A DNA stretch of 64,000 nucleotides. Source: Spisula solida. Taxonomy: Eukaryota > Mollusca > Bivalvia > Venerida > Mactridae. The DNA is taken from positions 33,748,899 through 33,812,898 of the forward strand of contig OX365951.1 in the NCBI GenBank assembly GCA_947247005.1, given 5' to 3'. Every line of letters starts with the position of its first letter. The first letter of the stretch is position 1. Below are positions 12,530 through 22,006 of the stretch, in pieces. The notes below the pieces were generated by a model that was given only the letters and a program-made list of their open reading frames with translations, ran no database searches and was not told the DNA's origin. Both the position numbers and the translations under genes were made by a program.

Positions 12530-13480
12530 GCAGATTCAACACATAATAGGTAAGTTATCATTGCTTAGGCAACGACCATAGCGTTCTAATGAGCAGTCAA
12601 CTTTTAAGCTAAATGTACTACTTTCGTCATCAACGTATCTCTTTTGTAAATATCTCTTTCACTTTCTTATTCACTTACTAAAATATTCTCATGACTTACA
12701 ATACATTATTCGTGATTTTTGTCCCCAAATTCTAGAGTTTTGACAGCGCTCACTATCCAAGACGTCGACAGAACCTAACGGATATAAACTACTTTATAAA
12801 GAAAGGCATGATATATGTCGACAGAGACATTTAATTCATTTCAAAAGCTCAGTTGTAAGTATCAACACTTATGGTTAAGACACGGATGGTTATTATTTCT
12901 GTACAATTCATTCTGACCCGCTCACCAGATGGAAAATCCTGCCAATACAGGTTACTGTAATCGGTCAAGTACTGGACAGCCAGACAAATGGTCAATGTGA
13001 TCCATACAAATAATAAACAGATAGAAGTTGATTGTCAGATATGGCGCGTCTAGATGCAATTGTCTCTGGAGGAGCAATTACATTGTCAATAATCAGGAGA
13101 CTATATTGACATTAAAGGATGGCGTTTATATAAAATGTACTAGCCTTAGGAACTTTATGGAATGATTACAAACTTGTCGCAGACAGTTGGAGATATAGGA
13201 TATAGTGGTTGGAATATAACCTATTACAAGAAAATAGAACTTCTAAGTGAAATACAGTGCTTCAGATATAGGCTAGAAGATCCAGATTCCTCTGGTATGA
13301 ATTATTCATGAAAGTATATGCTTGTGGATTACTGAGCATGCCTCTTGTTGCACAACTGTGACAATCGTTGGATTCAGCGCAATTATTGTGTACTTTCAGT
13401 CAGAGAAGAGGCCGTTCGCGTAGCGGACATCTCCTCATATACATTGCTAAAGGTTTCGTGTTTTGTAGCTGTTCAGTTTT
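12530..13480. repeat. Segmental tandem duplication, copy 1
   Basis: This segment is repeated in direct orientation at 14,055-14,965. Over 12,940-13,330 the two copies are nearly identical (for example 'gtaatcggtcaagtactgga' at about 12,957 and 14,440). The rest is more diverged with indels, so the offset drifts from about 1,530 to about 1,480. Neither copy has an exon-like frame. A palindromic GCNNNGGC-type core with RFX X-box character (ATTGCTTAGGCAAC) lies near 12,558. Confidence 0.8.
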
Positions 13481-13699
13481 AATTATGTCGTTGCTATTCG
13501 ACGGGTGTTGTTTATATAATGTTTCATGTTTTACATTGTGTTTTAATGTGGCCTTTTTTATTAAGGGCGCTATGCAAAGCGGGAAACCTTTATTCACACT
13601 GTCCTGTTCTAAAAGATTGTCTATTGTGCAAGTGTGAGGTTTTGTGCACTGTAAAACGTTTAAGCTCCCAGTGGCATTTGTCGCTGTCCGTACCAAGGC

Positions 13700-13830
13700 G
13701 AAAGCCCCTTAGTCAACCGTCCTGTATGTATGTATTGTCCACTTTATACTAAAAATAGAAAACTTCAAATTAAAATATTTGGCCACTGTGCCTTTTTTTG
13801 AGAAACTTTGTTCATTTTGTAGGTACCCTT
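13700..13830. repeat. Dispersed repeat fragment shared with 53.74 kb
   Basis: 'ccccttagtcaaccgtcctg', 'attgtccactttata' and 'ccactgtgccttttttt' occur here and again, in the same order, at about 53,735-53,830. The fragment joins the end of duplication copy 1 to the unique sequence before copy 2. Confidence 0.55.
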
Positions 13831-14054
13831 CTGCAATTTCGATGTCCGTCATAGTTACAGCTGCTTCGTATCTCTCAAAATTGCATGTACACTGTATCTG
13901 ATGTGGGTTGTCCTTGTGGTGTGTGTCGTCAGTTTGTTATCTTCTTGTCACGTGGTTCTTGCTCCGGTTTAGTTTGACTGAATGAATGTGCCGACTTTCG
14001 GGGTGGAAAGTCATTATAAATTTTATATGAAGAATGAATTCCAACATGGCAAAG

Positions 14055-14965
14055 TAATGTTGCAGAGTGAACACATACGTAAGTTATCGTTGCTTTGGCA
14101 ACGACTGTAGCGCTCTACGGAGCAGTCCAAATTTTAGACTAAAATGTTAAATTTCAATGTTATTACGTTCGTCATCATTATGCTGCGTATCTTTTTCTGT
14201 AAATATCGTCAATAACTAAATGTAAACATGACTTGCAATAATTATGTATGATGTTTGCTTCCAGATGCAACGTACTATCTTGTATAATAATAATAAAAGA
14301 ACAGGGCGCACCAGAGTTTCAACGCTCACTATCGAAGAGGTCGATGTCAAACCCTATAGTATAGCAGGTTTCAGTAAGGTTGTTTGAACAATTTATTCTG
14401 ACCAGCTAACAGATGAAATATCCTGCCACTACAGGTTACTGTAATCGGTCAAGTACTGGACAGCCAGACAAATGGTCAATGTGATCCATACAAATAATAA
14501 ACAGATAGAAGTTGATTGTCAGATATGGTCTGTCTAGATACAATTGTCTCTAGAGGAGCAATTAAATTGTCAATAATCAGGAGACTGTATTGACATTAAA
14601 GGATGGCGTTTATATAAAATATACTAGCCTTAGGAACTTTATGGAATGATTATAAACATGTCGTAGACAGTTGAAGATATAGGATATAGTGGTTGGAATC
14701 TAACCTATTACAAGAAAATAGAACTTCTAAGTGAAATACAGTGCTTCAGATATAGGCTAGAAGATCTAGATTCCCCCGGTATGAATTATTCATGAAAGTA
14801 TATTCTTGTGGAATGCTGAGCATGCCTCATGTTATACAACTTTGACACGAGTTGGATTCAGCGCAATAATGGTGTACTTTCTGTCAGCGAAGAGGTCGAG
14901 CGTGTGACAGACTTTTCTCATCATACGCATTGCATAGGTTTTCGTGTTATTGTAGCTGTTCAGTT
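14055..14965. repeat. Segmental tandem duplication, copy 2
   Basis: Direct copy of 12,530-13,480 (see that entry). The X-box-like palindrome is cleaner here: GTTGCTTTGGCAAC at about 14,086. The copies differ by scattered substitutions and indels, which suggests the duplication is not recent. Confidence 0.8.
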
Positions 14966-15264
14966 TCACTTTTGTCCTTGTGATTTTACCTTGTGATTGT
15001 TTTTTCTTTTTATATTTTTTAGCATTTGATGATGTTTCTGTTGCGTTGCTGCATTCCCTGTTCGATTTGCTATTTTATTATTCTAAAACACATGGCTACC
15101 ATAATGATGCGACATTGTTTTCGTTTTTTATTCAAAAAAGTATTTCCTTTATTCAGACACTGGTACGAACAGTTCTAGAACTTCCTTCATATTCAGTACA
15201 GTGCAAGGAACACCATAATGATTTCTAACGATATTTGTATCATGTTGCCCGGGATTGAATTAAG

Positions 15265-15382
15265 AAATAACGAATATGTGACCATATTTTATTGCGTAAT
15301 AAAATATAGGCACGAGTGTTGATATGCGTAGTAATTAAATCACGAGTGCGTAGCAATAAAATATGGCCACATAATCGTTATT
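15265..15382. repeat. Long imperfect palindrome (hairpin end of an older element)
   Basis: The left arm 'aataacgaatatgtg' plus 'accatattttattgcg' (15,265-15,296) is the inverse of the right arm at 15,353-15,382 ('caataaaatatggccac', 'ataatcgttatt'). A degenerate partial relative, including CCATATTTTATCGCGG and CTATGTTAGAATCC, lies at 20,929-21,025. The part TTACGATTCTAACATCGC (about 15,381-15,398) is inverted relative to that relative. This may be the terminus of an older element that the His-Cys/transposase element entered. Confidence 0.55.
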
Positions 15383-15835
15383 ACGATTCTAACATCGCAT
15401 AAATTTCGTATTTTACAGCAACAAAATGCGACCTAATTTTTTTACCTCTGCACCGTTAAATCTTACGCGCTGTTCAAATTAACGCCCCATATTTTGACTC
15501 TCCATTTATCGATTTTAATACGTTGTTGTTCAATATTTTACATGCCGTTACATAATCGACATCTAAACAAATACACATCAAGTGAGATGAGAGAAGAAAT
15601 ACTTGTTTAAGTATCATTTACAGTAAATTCAGGCGATTGTGTGTTTTGTTCTTTGGTTGTCAATGACTCTAACTGCTCTACTTCCTGTTCGAACTAAAAG
15701 GACATGTATATCGATTTTAAAGCTATAAATAACGGATTGGTGTTGATCTGACATCCACGCATGTGTCTGATAAATAAAACAGGCACAAGGAATACTTCTA
15801 AACATATATTATGAGAAACCAAGGCGTGATGTGCG

Positions 15836-16497
15836 GGAGTCAGTTAACCCAGAGAAGCCAAATATTCGAATTGGCCATGGTCAAAATTGTAAATATAAGA
15901 CAAATGCTGTGTTTCTGAGCCATTCTATCATTAGTAAGAATAATCCAAGTGAGTTTTGTGTTAAAATCTTGAATAACTACATGTTTGCAATAAATTATTT
16001 GCAAGGGTTATGACCTTTGTAGTGTTTTGAATGAGAACTAGTGAAAAACTGCGAAACTAGGCTTTCTAGCTCTGGGACCGGAAAATACGGCTTTTTCTCT
16101 GGTAGGTTTACATTCATGAAATTTGTGGAAAAACGGTCTGGAAACCCTATTATTTTGGATCCAATTGTGAGTTAAGCATGTATTAAGGAAGCCAAATAAG
16201 TATGCTGTTGATGGATACCAATCCGATAAGCCATTTTATTCTGAGCTGAAGATACGGAATGTTGGCGTCTTTTTCACATGTTTTCGCGACCCAAACAAAC
16301 GACTACTTGGTGCCTCAATGTGTCAAGATGTTGTTTTGTGGCTATTGTTTTTGTGTTTTTTGCTTGATTTATGATACATAAACTTAAAAAAGTGTGCATT
16401 TCTTTTCAGGTGTGTGATTAACTTCAAATCTACTGACGTTTTGGTGAAAGGTGTTTGTCGGCCAGACAATTCTGTGAATTCTGGGTTTACCGCTCCC
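15836..16497 (+). repeat. 662-bp TIR-bounded unit, left copy
   Basis: It begins GGAGTCAGTTAACCCAGAG and ends TCTGGGTTTACCGCTCCC. The two ends are imperfect inverses (shared GGGAG, then AACCCAGA after a variable five bases), so the unit alone looks like a MITE. It differs from the right copy at only about four internal positions and has no length difference, so it is roughly 99% identical. The open frame at 15,831-16,013 lies in it and has no recognisable product. The right border is TTTAA; the left border is not. Confidence 0.85.
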
Positions 16498-16835
16498 TTT
16501 AAGGTAAAAATGTGAATTATGACATGCAGTAAAACAGGTTGTTATTGTACTTTTCTAACAATATGGGGTTACTGGACCACAAATCTGTGATTTTAAGGAG
16601 CCTGGGTCTATTCAAATGAAAAGTATAGGGATTTAACTAAGGGAGGCAATCAAAGTGGGAAAATTTACCAAATTATGAAGGCTTAGTAGAACTTTTTTCT
16701 GAGTTTTTATGTAAGCTCAAAGCAATTATGCACTGCTAGCTGGTAATGTTTTTAAGAAAACTGCTTATTTAATAGAAAAAGGTACCTTTTACAGTATTTT
16801 GCTAATTACAGCTGTAACAGTCGACCCCGACTAGT
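16498..16835. other. Left spacer of the element core, 5' of the endonuclease gene
   Basis: About 340 bases between the left 662-bp unit and the endonuclease start. It begins TTTAAGG and holds no ORF. It presumably carries the endonuclease promoter, but no TATA box at a convincing distance was identified. Confidence 0.4.
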
Positions 16836-17312
16836 ATGGCCTCTGCATTTTACCGACAAGCGCCCTGTCCCCAGCTTGTTGTGAACTTGTCAATGGCTCT
16901 TTCCGATAAAAGTTACCCGGTAGATCAGTGTTTGCTATGGACCGGTCCAACGGATAGATATGGCTATGGTGTGCACCGGTTTTCCGTGAATAATAAGCGG
17001 CTCCGACTGCTTGTGCACCGGCTGTCATTTTTTCTCTCCGTCCCAACTATTCGGCTTGATCCAAAAATTCATGTCTCACATGTTTGTCACAACAAGCTTT
17101 GCATTAAACCTGATCACCTGTCATATGAGTCTGCCACTGTTAATAATGCTAGGAAATTGTGTCAATTTAATGGTGAATGCACAGGTCACAGGGGTTACAA
17201 GAGATGTCTTCTGAATCTGAATGCGGTAATTAACATAGTTTGTCCAGTTCCATTTCTGTTGTTTGAGTATTGGTTTAGTTCATTTGTTAATGTTCACACT
17301 GTTAAACCATAG
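16836..17312 (+). CDS. His-Cys-box (His-Me finger) endonuclease, I-PpoI-like
   Basis: A 158-codon frame encoding a zinc-bound His-Me-finger nuclease. Visible features are Cys32 in CLLWTG, a GYG turn (43-45), then VSHVCHNKLCIKPDHLS (80-96) and NNARKLC (103-109), with Cys115, His118 and Cys124. The catalytic and zinc positions H82, C84, C89, H94 and N103 have spacings of 2, 5, 5 and 9, identical to those known for the homing endonuclease I-PpoI (general-base His, zinc ligands, metal-binding Asn). The first Cys and the distal C-C-H set would form the second zinc site. Such a nuclease cuts DNA with a metal ion, here presumably aiding spread of the element. The last 28 residues after NLNA look unlike the family; a possible splice donor GGTAATT sits at 17,225, so the true 3' end may differ. 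It ends inside the 3' end of the convergent transposase gene. No inactivating change is seen. ATG at 16,836 gives an N-terminus about 30 residues before the first zinc Cys. Confidence 0.85.
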   Translation: MASAFYRQAPCPQLVVNLSMALSDKSYPVDQCLLWTGPTDRYGYGVHRFSVNNKRLRLLVHRLSFFLSVPTIRLDPKIHVSHVCHNKLCIKPDHLSYESATVNNARKLCQFNGECTGHRGYKRCLLNLNAVINIVCPVPFLLFEYWFSSFVNVHTVKP

Positions 17313-19189
17313 TTATGTTCAATAGCACTGCCAGAAGCTACATTCTCCGAACTGTATAGAGAGTCTTTAAAAAGAGCTTTGTTCATTTTTCTCTTTCGTA
17401 GATAATGGCGAGCTTGTTTATAATTTGTTGAGGCTTTTCGAAGGCGGTCATAATGTCTTAACCTATCCTTGGCGGTTAGTTTTATGTACATTACACTGTT
17501 TTTGTTCACTTGAATTCCACATTTGGCAGCTAACTCTATGGTGCCTTGTCCTGGCCCTATAGTTCGCGAGTGGGTTGCTGAATGACACAGGGCGGTAAAA
17601 TTACGGGTCCAGCATGTTGATTTGGGTGCGTAGTTGAACACTGTAGAATTTAAACTCTCGCACATGTTTGTGTTGAACAATTTAGATATTTCTTGCAGAC
17701 CAGTCCGATCAAAGGCTTTTGCTATTTTTGCTTGTACGGTCTGAAGATCAGCTTTGCTCAGTTTTAAAGGCTCGCCATATGGAAGATGATTGTACTGCAT
17801 GCGTAAATGGCTACAACATGCTTGTGAGAGTTGTCGGCATAGCTTGTGATCTCCAGAGAAGCAGTTTGTAATGTTGTCGAGTGCTGCACTTGCTGAACGA
17901 AGGAATTCCGCTGTGTCGTTTTTGCATTGTTTGTTAATCCTCGTAAGCTCGAGTCGAGCTCGGACTCGAATGCTAGAAGCAAGTTTGCGCATATAGGATT
18001 GCTTGTCTTGTTTTCGCGGAATACTTTTTACATCCAGTTGTTTTAGATTCCTTTCAAGGGCCCGTAGTTTGTGGACAAGGCACTTGTAATGAATGGCTGC
18101 CTGTCGTCGTCTGTCATTGTAGTAGTCGCGTATAGCTTTTGCCGACTGCGTCCCTCCGTCAGTAGTGATAGAATTAATGCTCAAGTGCCCGGCATTGTCA
18201 ACGCTCTCCAGTGACCTGTGCAAAAGTATTCGTTCACTTGATGCAATTGATGCCTCAGTCTGGAAGTTCTTCTGGCAATCCACATGCTTACATCGCTTCT
18301 TCTTGCAGTGCTTGTTGGCTGTAGCAATTGCGATTGGAAGTTTCCTCGTAGTTGTGTGTTCAATTAAGGCGCCGAAGCTCTGAGCCGCCTTTTCGCATCC
18401 GCCCTGTGGTCTACAGGTGTAAGCCACATCAAATTGGACCTCTGCTGTCGGGTCGGCTCCGGCTATTTGCTGCACACGGGCTATATACTGTTGGTTGCTT
18501 ACCATTTGCTTCTCATTCAAGTCCACAGCACTGTTTGCCATGCAGTTAAGTTTCTTTTGTAGTGTTGGTTTGCTGGGGGGCTTGACATTTAGGCATGTCA
18601 GTACATTTCTGGCATCTTCCTGTCCTATTTTGGATTTTAACACAGGTAAAACCAACATGCTGTTTAAAGCACCTGCTGTCTTGTTTGCTGGTGTTTGAAT
18701 GGTGTCTGACATTGGCATCTCTGGAGACTTATAGCCACAGTATTTACATTTCACCATGACATAGAGGCACAAGCCTAGCCTTTTTGTAATGGAGATTACT
18801 ATTTTTGAACTTTTGCACGTTGCTGCATGTATATGGCGAATAAGATCAGACACTTTTCCTAGGTTACATATGATATTTTCATTCATGTTGACCACTTCAC
18901 ATGATTCTTGTTCCTTTTTAGCGCGTGGTCTGAGCATAAAAGGCAGTATTTGAGTATCCGGGTTTCCTGGCTAGTTGTGGAATATATGTAGTGCATCATT
19001 TGCCTCATTCACAGAGCTTCGTACTATCCGTTTGATATTGGTAACTGGTCCAGCTTCGGCAACTGGTTCACTACTTTTGGTTTTCGGCAAGTCCGGTGGA
19101 GTAAGCTTAGAGTTGTGGCCCTTCTTGTATTGGGTGGCTTTCTTTCCTTTAGGCTTGTTACAGCTATACTTTATCGGAACTCCTGACAT
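17294..19189 (-). CDS. Mutator/Kolobok-like DDE transposase, interrupted by one in-frame stop
   Basis: Frame from ATG 19,189 to the stop at 17,294, broken once by TAG at 18,973-18,971 (codon 73). Without it the product would be about 631 residues; the uninterrupted part from Met 18,937 is 547. Counting from that Met: a zinc-knuckle pair CKYCGY (64-69); first catalytic Asp D170 in QFDVAYTCR; a Cys/His-rich insert (CKKKRCKHVDC, 211-221); second Asp D260 in TTDGG; the C286-H289 pair in CLVHKLRAL; and E427 in NTNMCESLN followed by FNYAPKS. This order matches the Mutator-like DDE domain common in mollusc and cnidarian genomes, and agrees with TTAA sites at the core ends as in the Kolobok superfamily. 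The N-terminal 72 codons are basic (GKKATQYKKGHNSKL). A single C-to-T change (CAG to TAG) could explain the stop. The neighbouring convergent gene encodes a His-Cys nuclease. Family assignment is by motif recognition only. Confidence 0.8.
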
Positions 19190-19998
19190 TTTTCACAGTA
19201 AATCCAACTTGTAAATCCAAGATGTATTGACTTCACACTGTATTTACTAGGAATGAAAGGTTGATGGCATATCTGGACTATGTATGCCTCTCCAGCTGGG
19301 GCTCTTATCAGTATCAGGACAGCAGAGACCATTGTTTGGGGATTTATTTTGTTTTATAGTTTCAAATTAACAAAACCAGCTGGCATGTGCAATGATAATG
19401 GGTCATCTTTAGTCATTATTTACTTTTTATATAAAGGTAAATCTTGGTCTTGTGCTGGATTACTTCCCTTGTGTAAAGAGGCATTATTGTTTTATTAGCA
19501 CAAGAGATTAATGGTTGGTCATTAATGTTGTGTTATTGTAAGAAATGATTAGACTGGTACAAAAGAACATGAATATAGTTGAAAGAGTCATTATAATCAT
19601 ACAAAACATGGAAAATCGTGTGAAAAACAAGAAAAAATATTGGATATTCCGAGCCGAGAAGTATGATTTTCACAAATTTTAGTTGAAAATGGTGATTAAT
19701 ATGTGAAAAACCTGCATATAAACAAATTGCAACTCATTACAAGCTGTTTTTGTGTAAATTTTGTGCATGTGATAATGAAAAACCAAGAAAAACAAGGTTA
19801 AAGAATCTTTGTGTGTAATAGAAAATTGATCTGAAAATGGGTGTAAAAACTGCATTTCATAGGTATATAAAGAATGGCTGTAAAATTTAAAGTTTGTGTG
19901 TTAGGCGCATTTAAAGGGTCTCTTTTTTGTCACATAACATATGAAAACCTAGCAAAAGTGATATCTAACAAAATATTAATTATTTTCTGGCACTTTAA
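19190..19998. other. Right spacer of the element core, 5' of the transposase gene
   Basis: About 810 bases between the transposase start and the right 662-bp unit, ending TGGCACTTTAA. It is AT-rich with 'gtgtgaaaaa' and 'gaaaaacaag' runs. The frame at 19,280-19,498 shows no domain. It presumably holds the transposase promoter. Confidence 0.4.
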
Positions 19999-20660
19999 GG
20001 AGTCAGTAAACCCAGAGAAGCCAAATATTCGAATTGGCCATGGTCAAAATTGTAAATATAAGACAAATGCTGTGTTTCTGAGCCATTCTATCATTAGTAA
20101 GAATAATCCAAGTGAGTTTTGTGTTAAAATCTTGAATAACTACATGTTTGCAATAAATTATTTTCAAGGGTTATGACCTTTGTAGTGTTTTGAATGAGAA
20201 CTGGTGAAAAACTGCGAAACTAGGCTTTCTAGCTCTGGGACCGGAAAATACGGCTTTTTCTCTGGTAGGTTTACATTCATGAAATTTGTGGAAAAACGGT
20301 CTGGAAACCCTATTATTTTGGATCCAATTGTGAGTTAAGCATGTATTAAGGAAGCCAAACAAGTATGCTGTTGATGGATACCAATCCGATAAGCCATTTT
20401 ATTCTGAGCTGAAGATACGGAATGTTGGCGTCTTTTTCACATGTTTTCGCGACCCAAACAAACGACTACTTGGTGCCTCAATGTGTCAAGATGTTGTTTT
20501 GTGGCTATTGTTTTTGTGTTTTTTGCTTGATTTATGATACATAAACTTAAAAAAGTGTGCATTTCTTTTCAGGTGTGTGATTAACTTCAAATCTACTGAC
20601 GTTTTGGTGAAAGGTGTTTGTCGGCCAGACAATTCTGTGAATTCTGGGTTTACCGCTCCC
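19999..20660 (+). repeat. 662-bp TIR-bounded unit, right copy
   Basis: Direct copy of 15,836-16,497. The left border is TTTAA followed by GGAGTCAGTAAACCC; the right end is CTGGGTTTACCGCTCCC followed by GAAATA. Differences from the left copy were seen near 20,007, 20,164, 20,202 and 20,360. Near identity over the full length shows that the duplication is recent or has been gene-converted. Confidence 0.85.
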
Positions 20661-20928
20661 GAAATATTTGCATTCAAACAGAATGCGCTATTTTCCATTC
20701 GACAAGTGACGTTGAAAAGCGGCGCTCATGTAAAAAGCTTTCCCGTAAAAACTCCACTGTTTAAAAAATATCGATTATTGTTTAAACATGTTATTTTTGT
20801 TGGATCTATTTGCATCAATTTGTTTCTAGTATTTGTTTACATTGAATTGTAGTATTTATAACCCAACTACAGCCACGAAATTTATGTAATATTCCCGTTC
20901 TGTCAATAGTACTTGTGAACGATGGGTA

Positions 20929-21025
20929 AATGGGAACAGCCATATTTTATCGCGGTAATAAAATATGATAAGCTCAACATGCGCAAAGAAGGCAAATCTC
21001 ACGTGCTATGTTAGAATCCGTAATA
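20929..21025. repeat. Partial relative of the 15.27-15.40 kb palindrome
   Basis: 'ccatattttatcgcgg', 'taataaaatatg' and 'gctatgttagaatcc' resemble parts of the left palindrome, the last block being inverted relative to it. Together they may mark the two ends of an older host element that now encloses the composite transposon. Confidence 0.4.
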
Positions 21026-21362
21026 TTTTGTCCCACGGCGGATATATATCAAAATGGCTCGTTTCTTATATAAAATTAAAGTATATGTTGTAATAATCAT
21101 CATTCCGCCCTGCAACTTCAGGAAATATAAATACAATCAATGTTAGTATCATTTTTCACTATTTTCTTGAAATACTTTGTACCAATAACGTGATATTTTG
21201 CCTAAGTTCTACATATCTGTCATCAGGGAAATGTGTTACCATAACTTTGGTAAATGGAAGTTGAATGTCCATGTTAGCGTCATAATTGTGTGTTACGATG
21301 GATATGGTGACGGTTATCTCGGTAGCTGCTATCCGTCCAGACGCATTGAGTGCCTGTCTTAC

Positions 21363-21516
21363 CGACATTGATTGTCTGCGAGTAGGCCAACCCTGCTAAG
21401 CGTAACTCTATGGTATACGTTTCACTCAAAAATCCACCACACATGATTGTGTTTACTATAAGTACAACAACAACTATACTTTGCCAATGACCAAATGTGG
21501 TCAACCGATTACCCAT
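21363..21516 (-). CDS. Possible signal-peptide first exon of another gene
   Basis: From ATG 21,516 a 51-codon frame with a hydrophobic core (SIVVVVLIVNTIMCGG) runs to a good splice donor (G then GTAAGA) in phase 1, the same phase as the receptor's first exon at 31.66 kb. It lies 136 bases downstream of the second alternative receptor exon on the same strand. It could be the first exon of a tandem paralogue, or chance. No second exon was found for it below this point; the transposon follows. Confidence 0.28.
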
Positions 21517-21652
21517 TATAGACCGGGAATTGGTTATGACATAGCATATTGTGCTTTCTATCATTCGACACAGCCTGTGATATTTATGCATAACGATGCA
21601 GCAGAAGAATTCTAAAGCGCGGATCAAAACATTACTGAAATGTGCTACTTAC

Positions 21653-21801
21653 CACACTGATGATTTGACTCAACTGTATACTAAAATCTATCGTAATGGT
21701 ATCATTTATTCTCTCCACAGGCCTTACTAGAGGACTGTATTTGGACGATTCAAAAAGGTCTTCAACTAGGCATTCGAACCACTTTTGTTGGTCCACTTTA
21801 C
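21653..21801 (-). CDS. nAChR-like subunit, alternative exon 2b
   Basis: A 149-bp exon-like segment with acceptor 'tttgaatttcag' and donor GTAAGT. The frame is entered in phase 1 and left in phase 0 and reads through 49 full codons without a stop. It encodes KWFECLVEDLF (helix), then YSPLVRPVERINDTITIDF and IQLSQIISV, which are hallmarks of the Cys-loop receptor N-terminal helix and first beta strand. NDT is a potential N-glycosylation site. The exon edge after '...LSQxIxV' is the classical boundary of exon 2 in nicotinic receptor genes. It is a paralogue of exon 2a, 62 bp away, two codons longer, with about half the residues differing. Combined with exon 1 it restores a Gly codon (G + GT). 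Confidence 0.72.
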
Positions 21802-21863
21802 CTGAAATTCAAATTAACGGTCGTATAGACACAAATTGATGACGTCATATACACTTCACTTAC

Positions 21864-22006
21864 CACGTAAATAATTTGGCTTAGAGCCAAATTAAATTGG
21901 ATCATGATGGTTTCAGTAATGTTTTCCACTGGTCGAATCAACGGGTTGTAGTCCTTAAAAATCCGCTGATACAACTTTTGATCTTCTGCAGATGCTCCAA
22001 AGAAAC
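21864..22006 (-). CDS. nAChR-like subunit, alternative exon 2a
   Basis: A 143-bp exon with acceptor 'cttcgatttcag' and donor GTAAGT, phase 1 in and phase 0 out. It encodes FFGASAEDQKLYQRIFKD, then YNPLIRPVENITE, then IQFNLALSQIIYV. The block YNPLIRPV followed by an NIT sequon and LSQII is diagnostic of nicotinic acetylcholine receptor extracellular domains (N-terminal helix and strand beta 1). It is the closer of the two exon 2 versions to exon 1, at an intron distance of about 9.65 kb. The protein would be a ligand-gated channel subunit at the cell surface, or a secreted binding-protein relative; the window shows too little to tell. Confidence 0.82.

Larger units (their letters stand above)
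15836..20660. mobile_element. Composite DNA transposon: direct 662-bp units flanking endonuclease and DDE transposase genes
   Basis: Two direct 662-bp units (15,836-16,497 and 19,999-20,660, offset exactly 4,163) bracket a 3.5-kb core with a His-Cys-box endonuclease gene on plus and a Mutator/Kolobok-like transposase gene on minus. TTTAA occurs at both inner junctions (16,498-16,502 and 19,994-19,998) but not at the outer ends, where CGGGAG and CTCCCG meet unrelated sequence. TTAA duplication is a hallmark of Kolobok and piggyBac elements; the transposase is not piggyBac-like. The units are not LTRs: they lack TG...CA ends and carry inverted ends of their own. Whether the whole moves as one, or arose by recombination of a circle into a resident unit, cannot be decided here. 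Confidence 0.75.

Noticed and set aside
15836..20660. LTR retrotransposon
   Set aside because: The direct repeats lack TG...CA ends and have inverted termini. The core encodes a DDE transposase on one strand and a nuclease on the other, with no reverse transcriptase, gag or primer-binding site.
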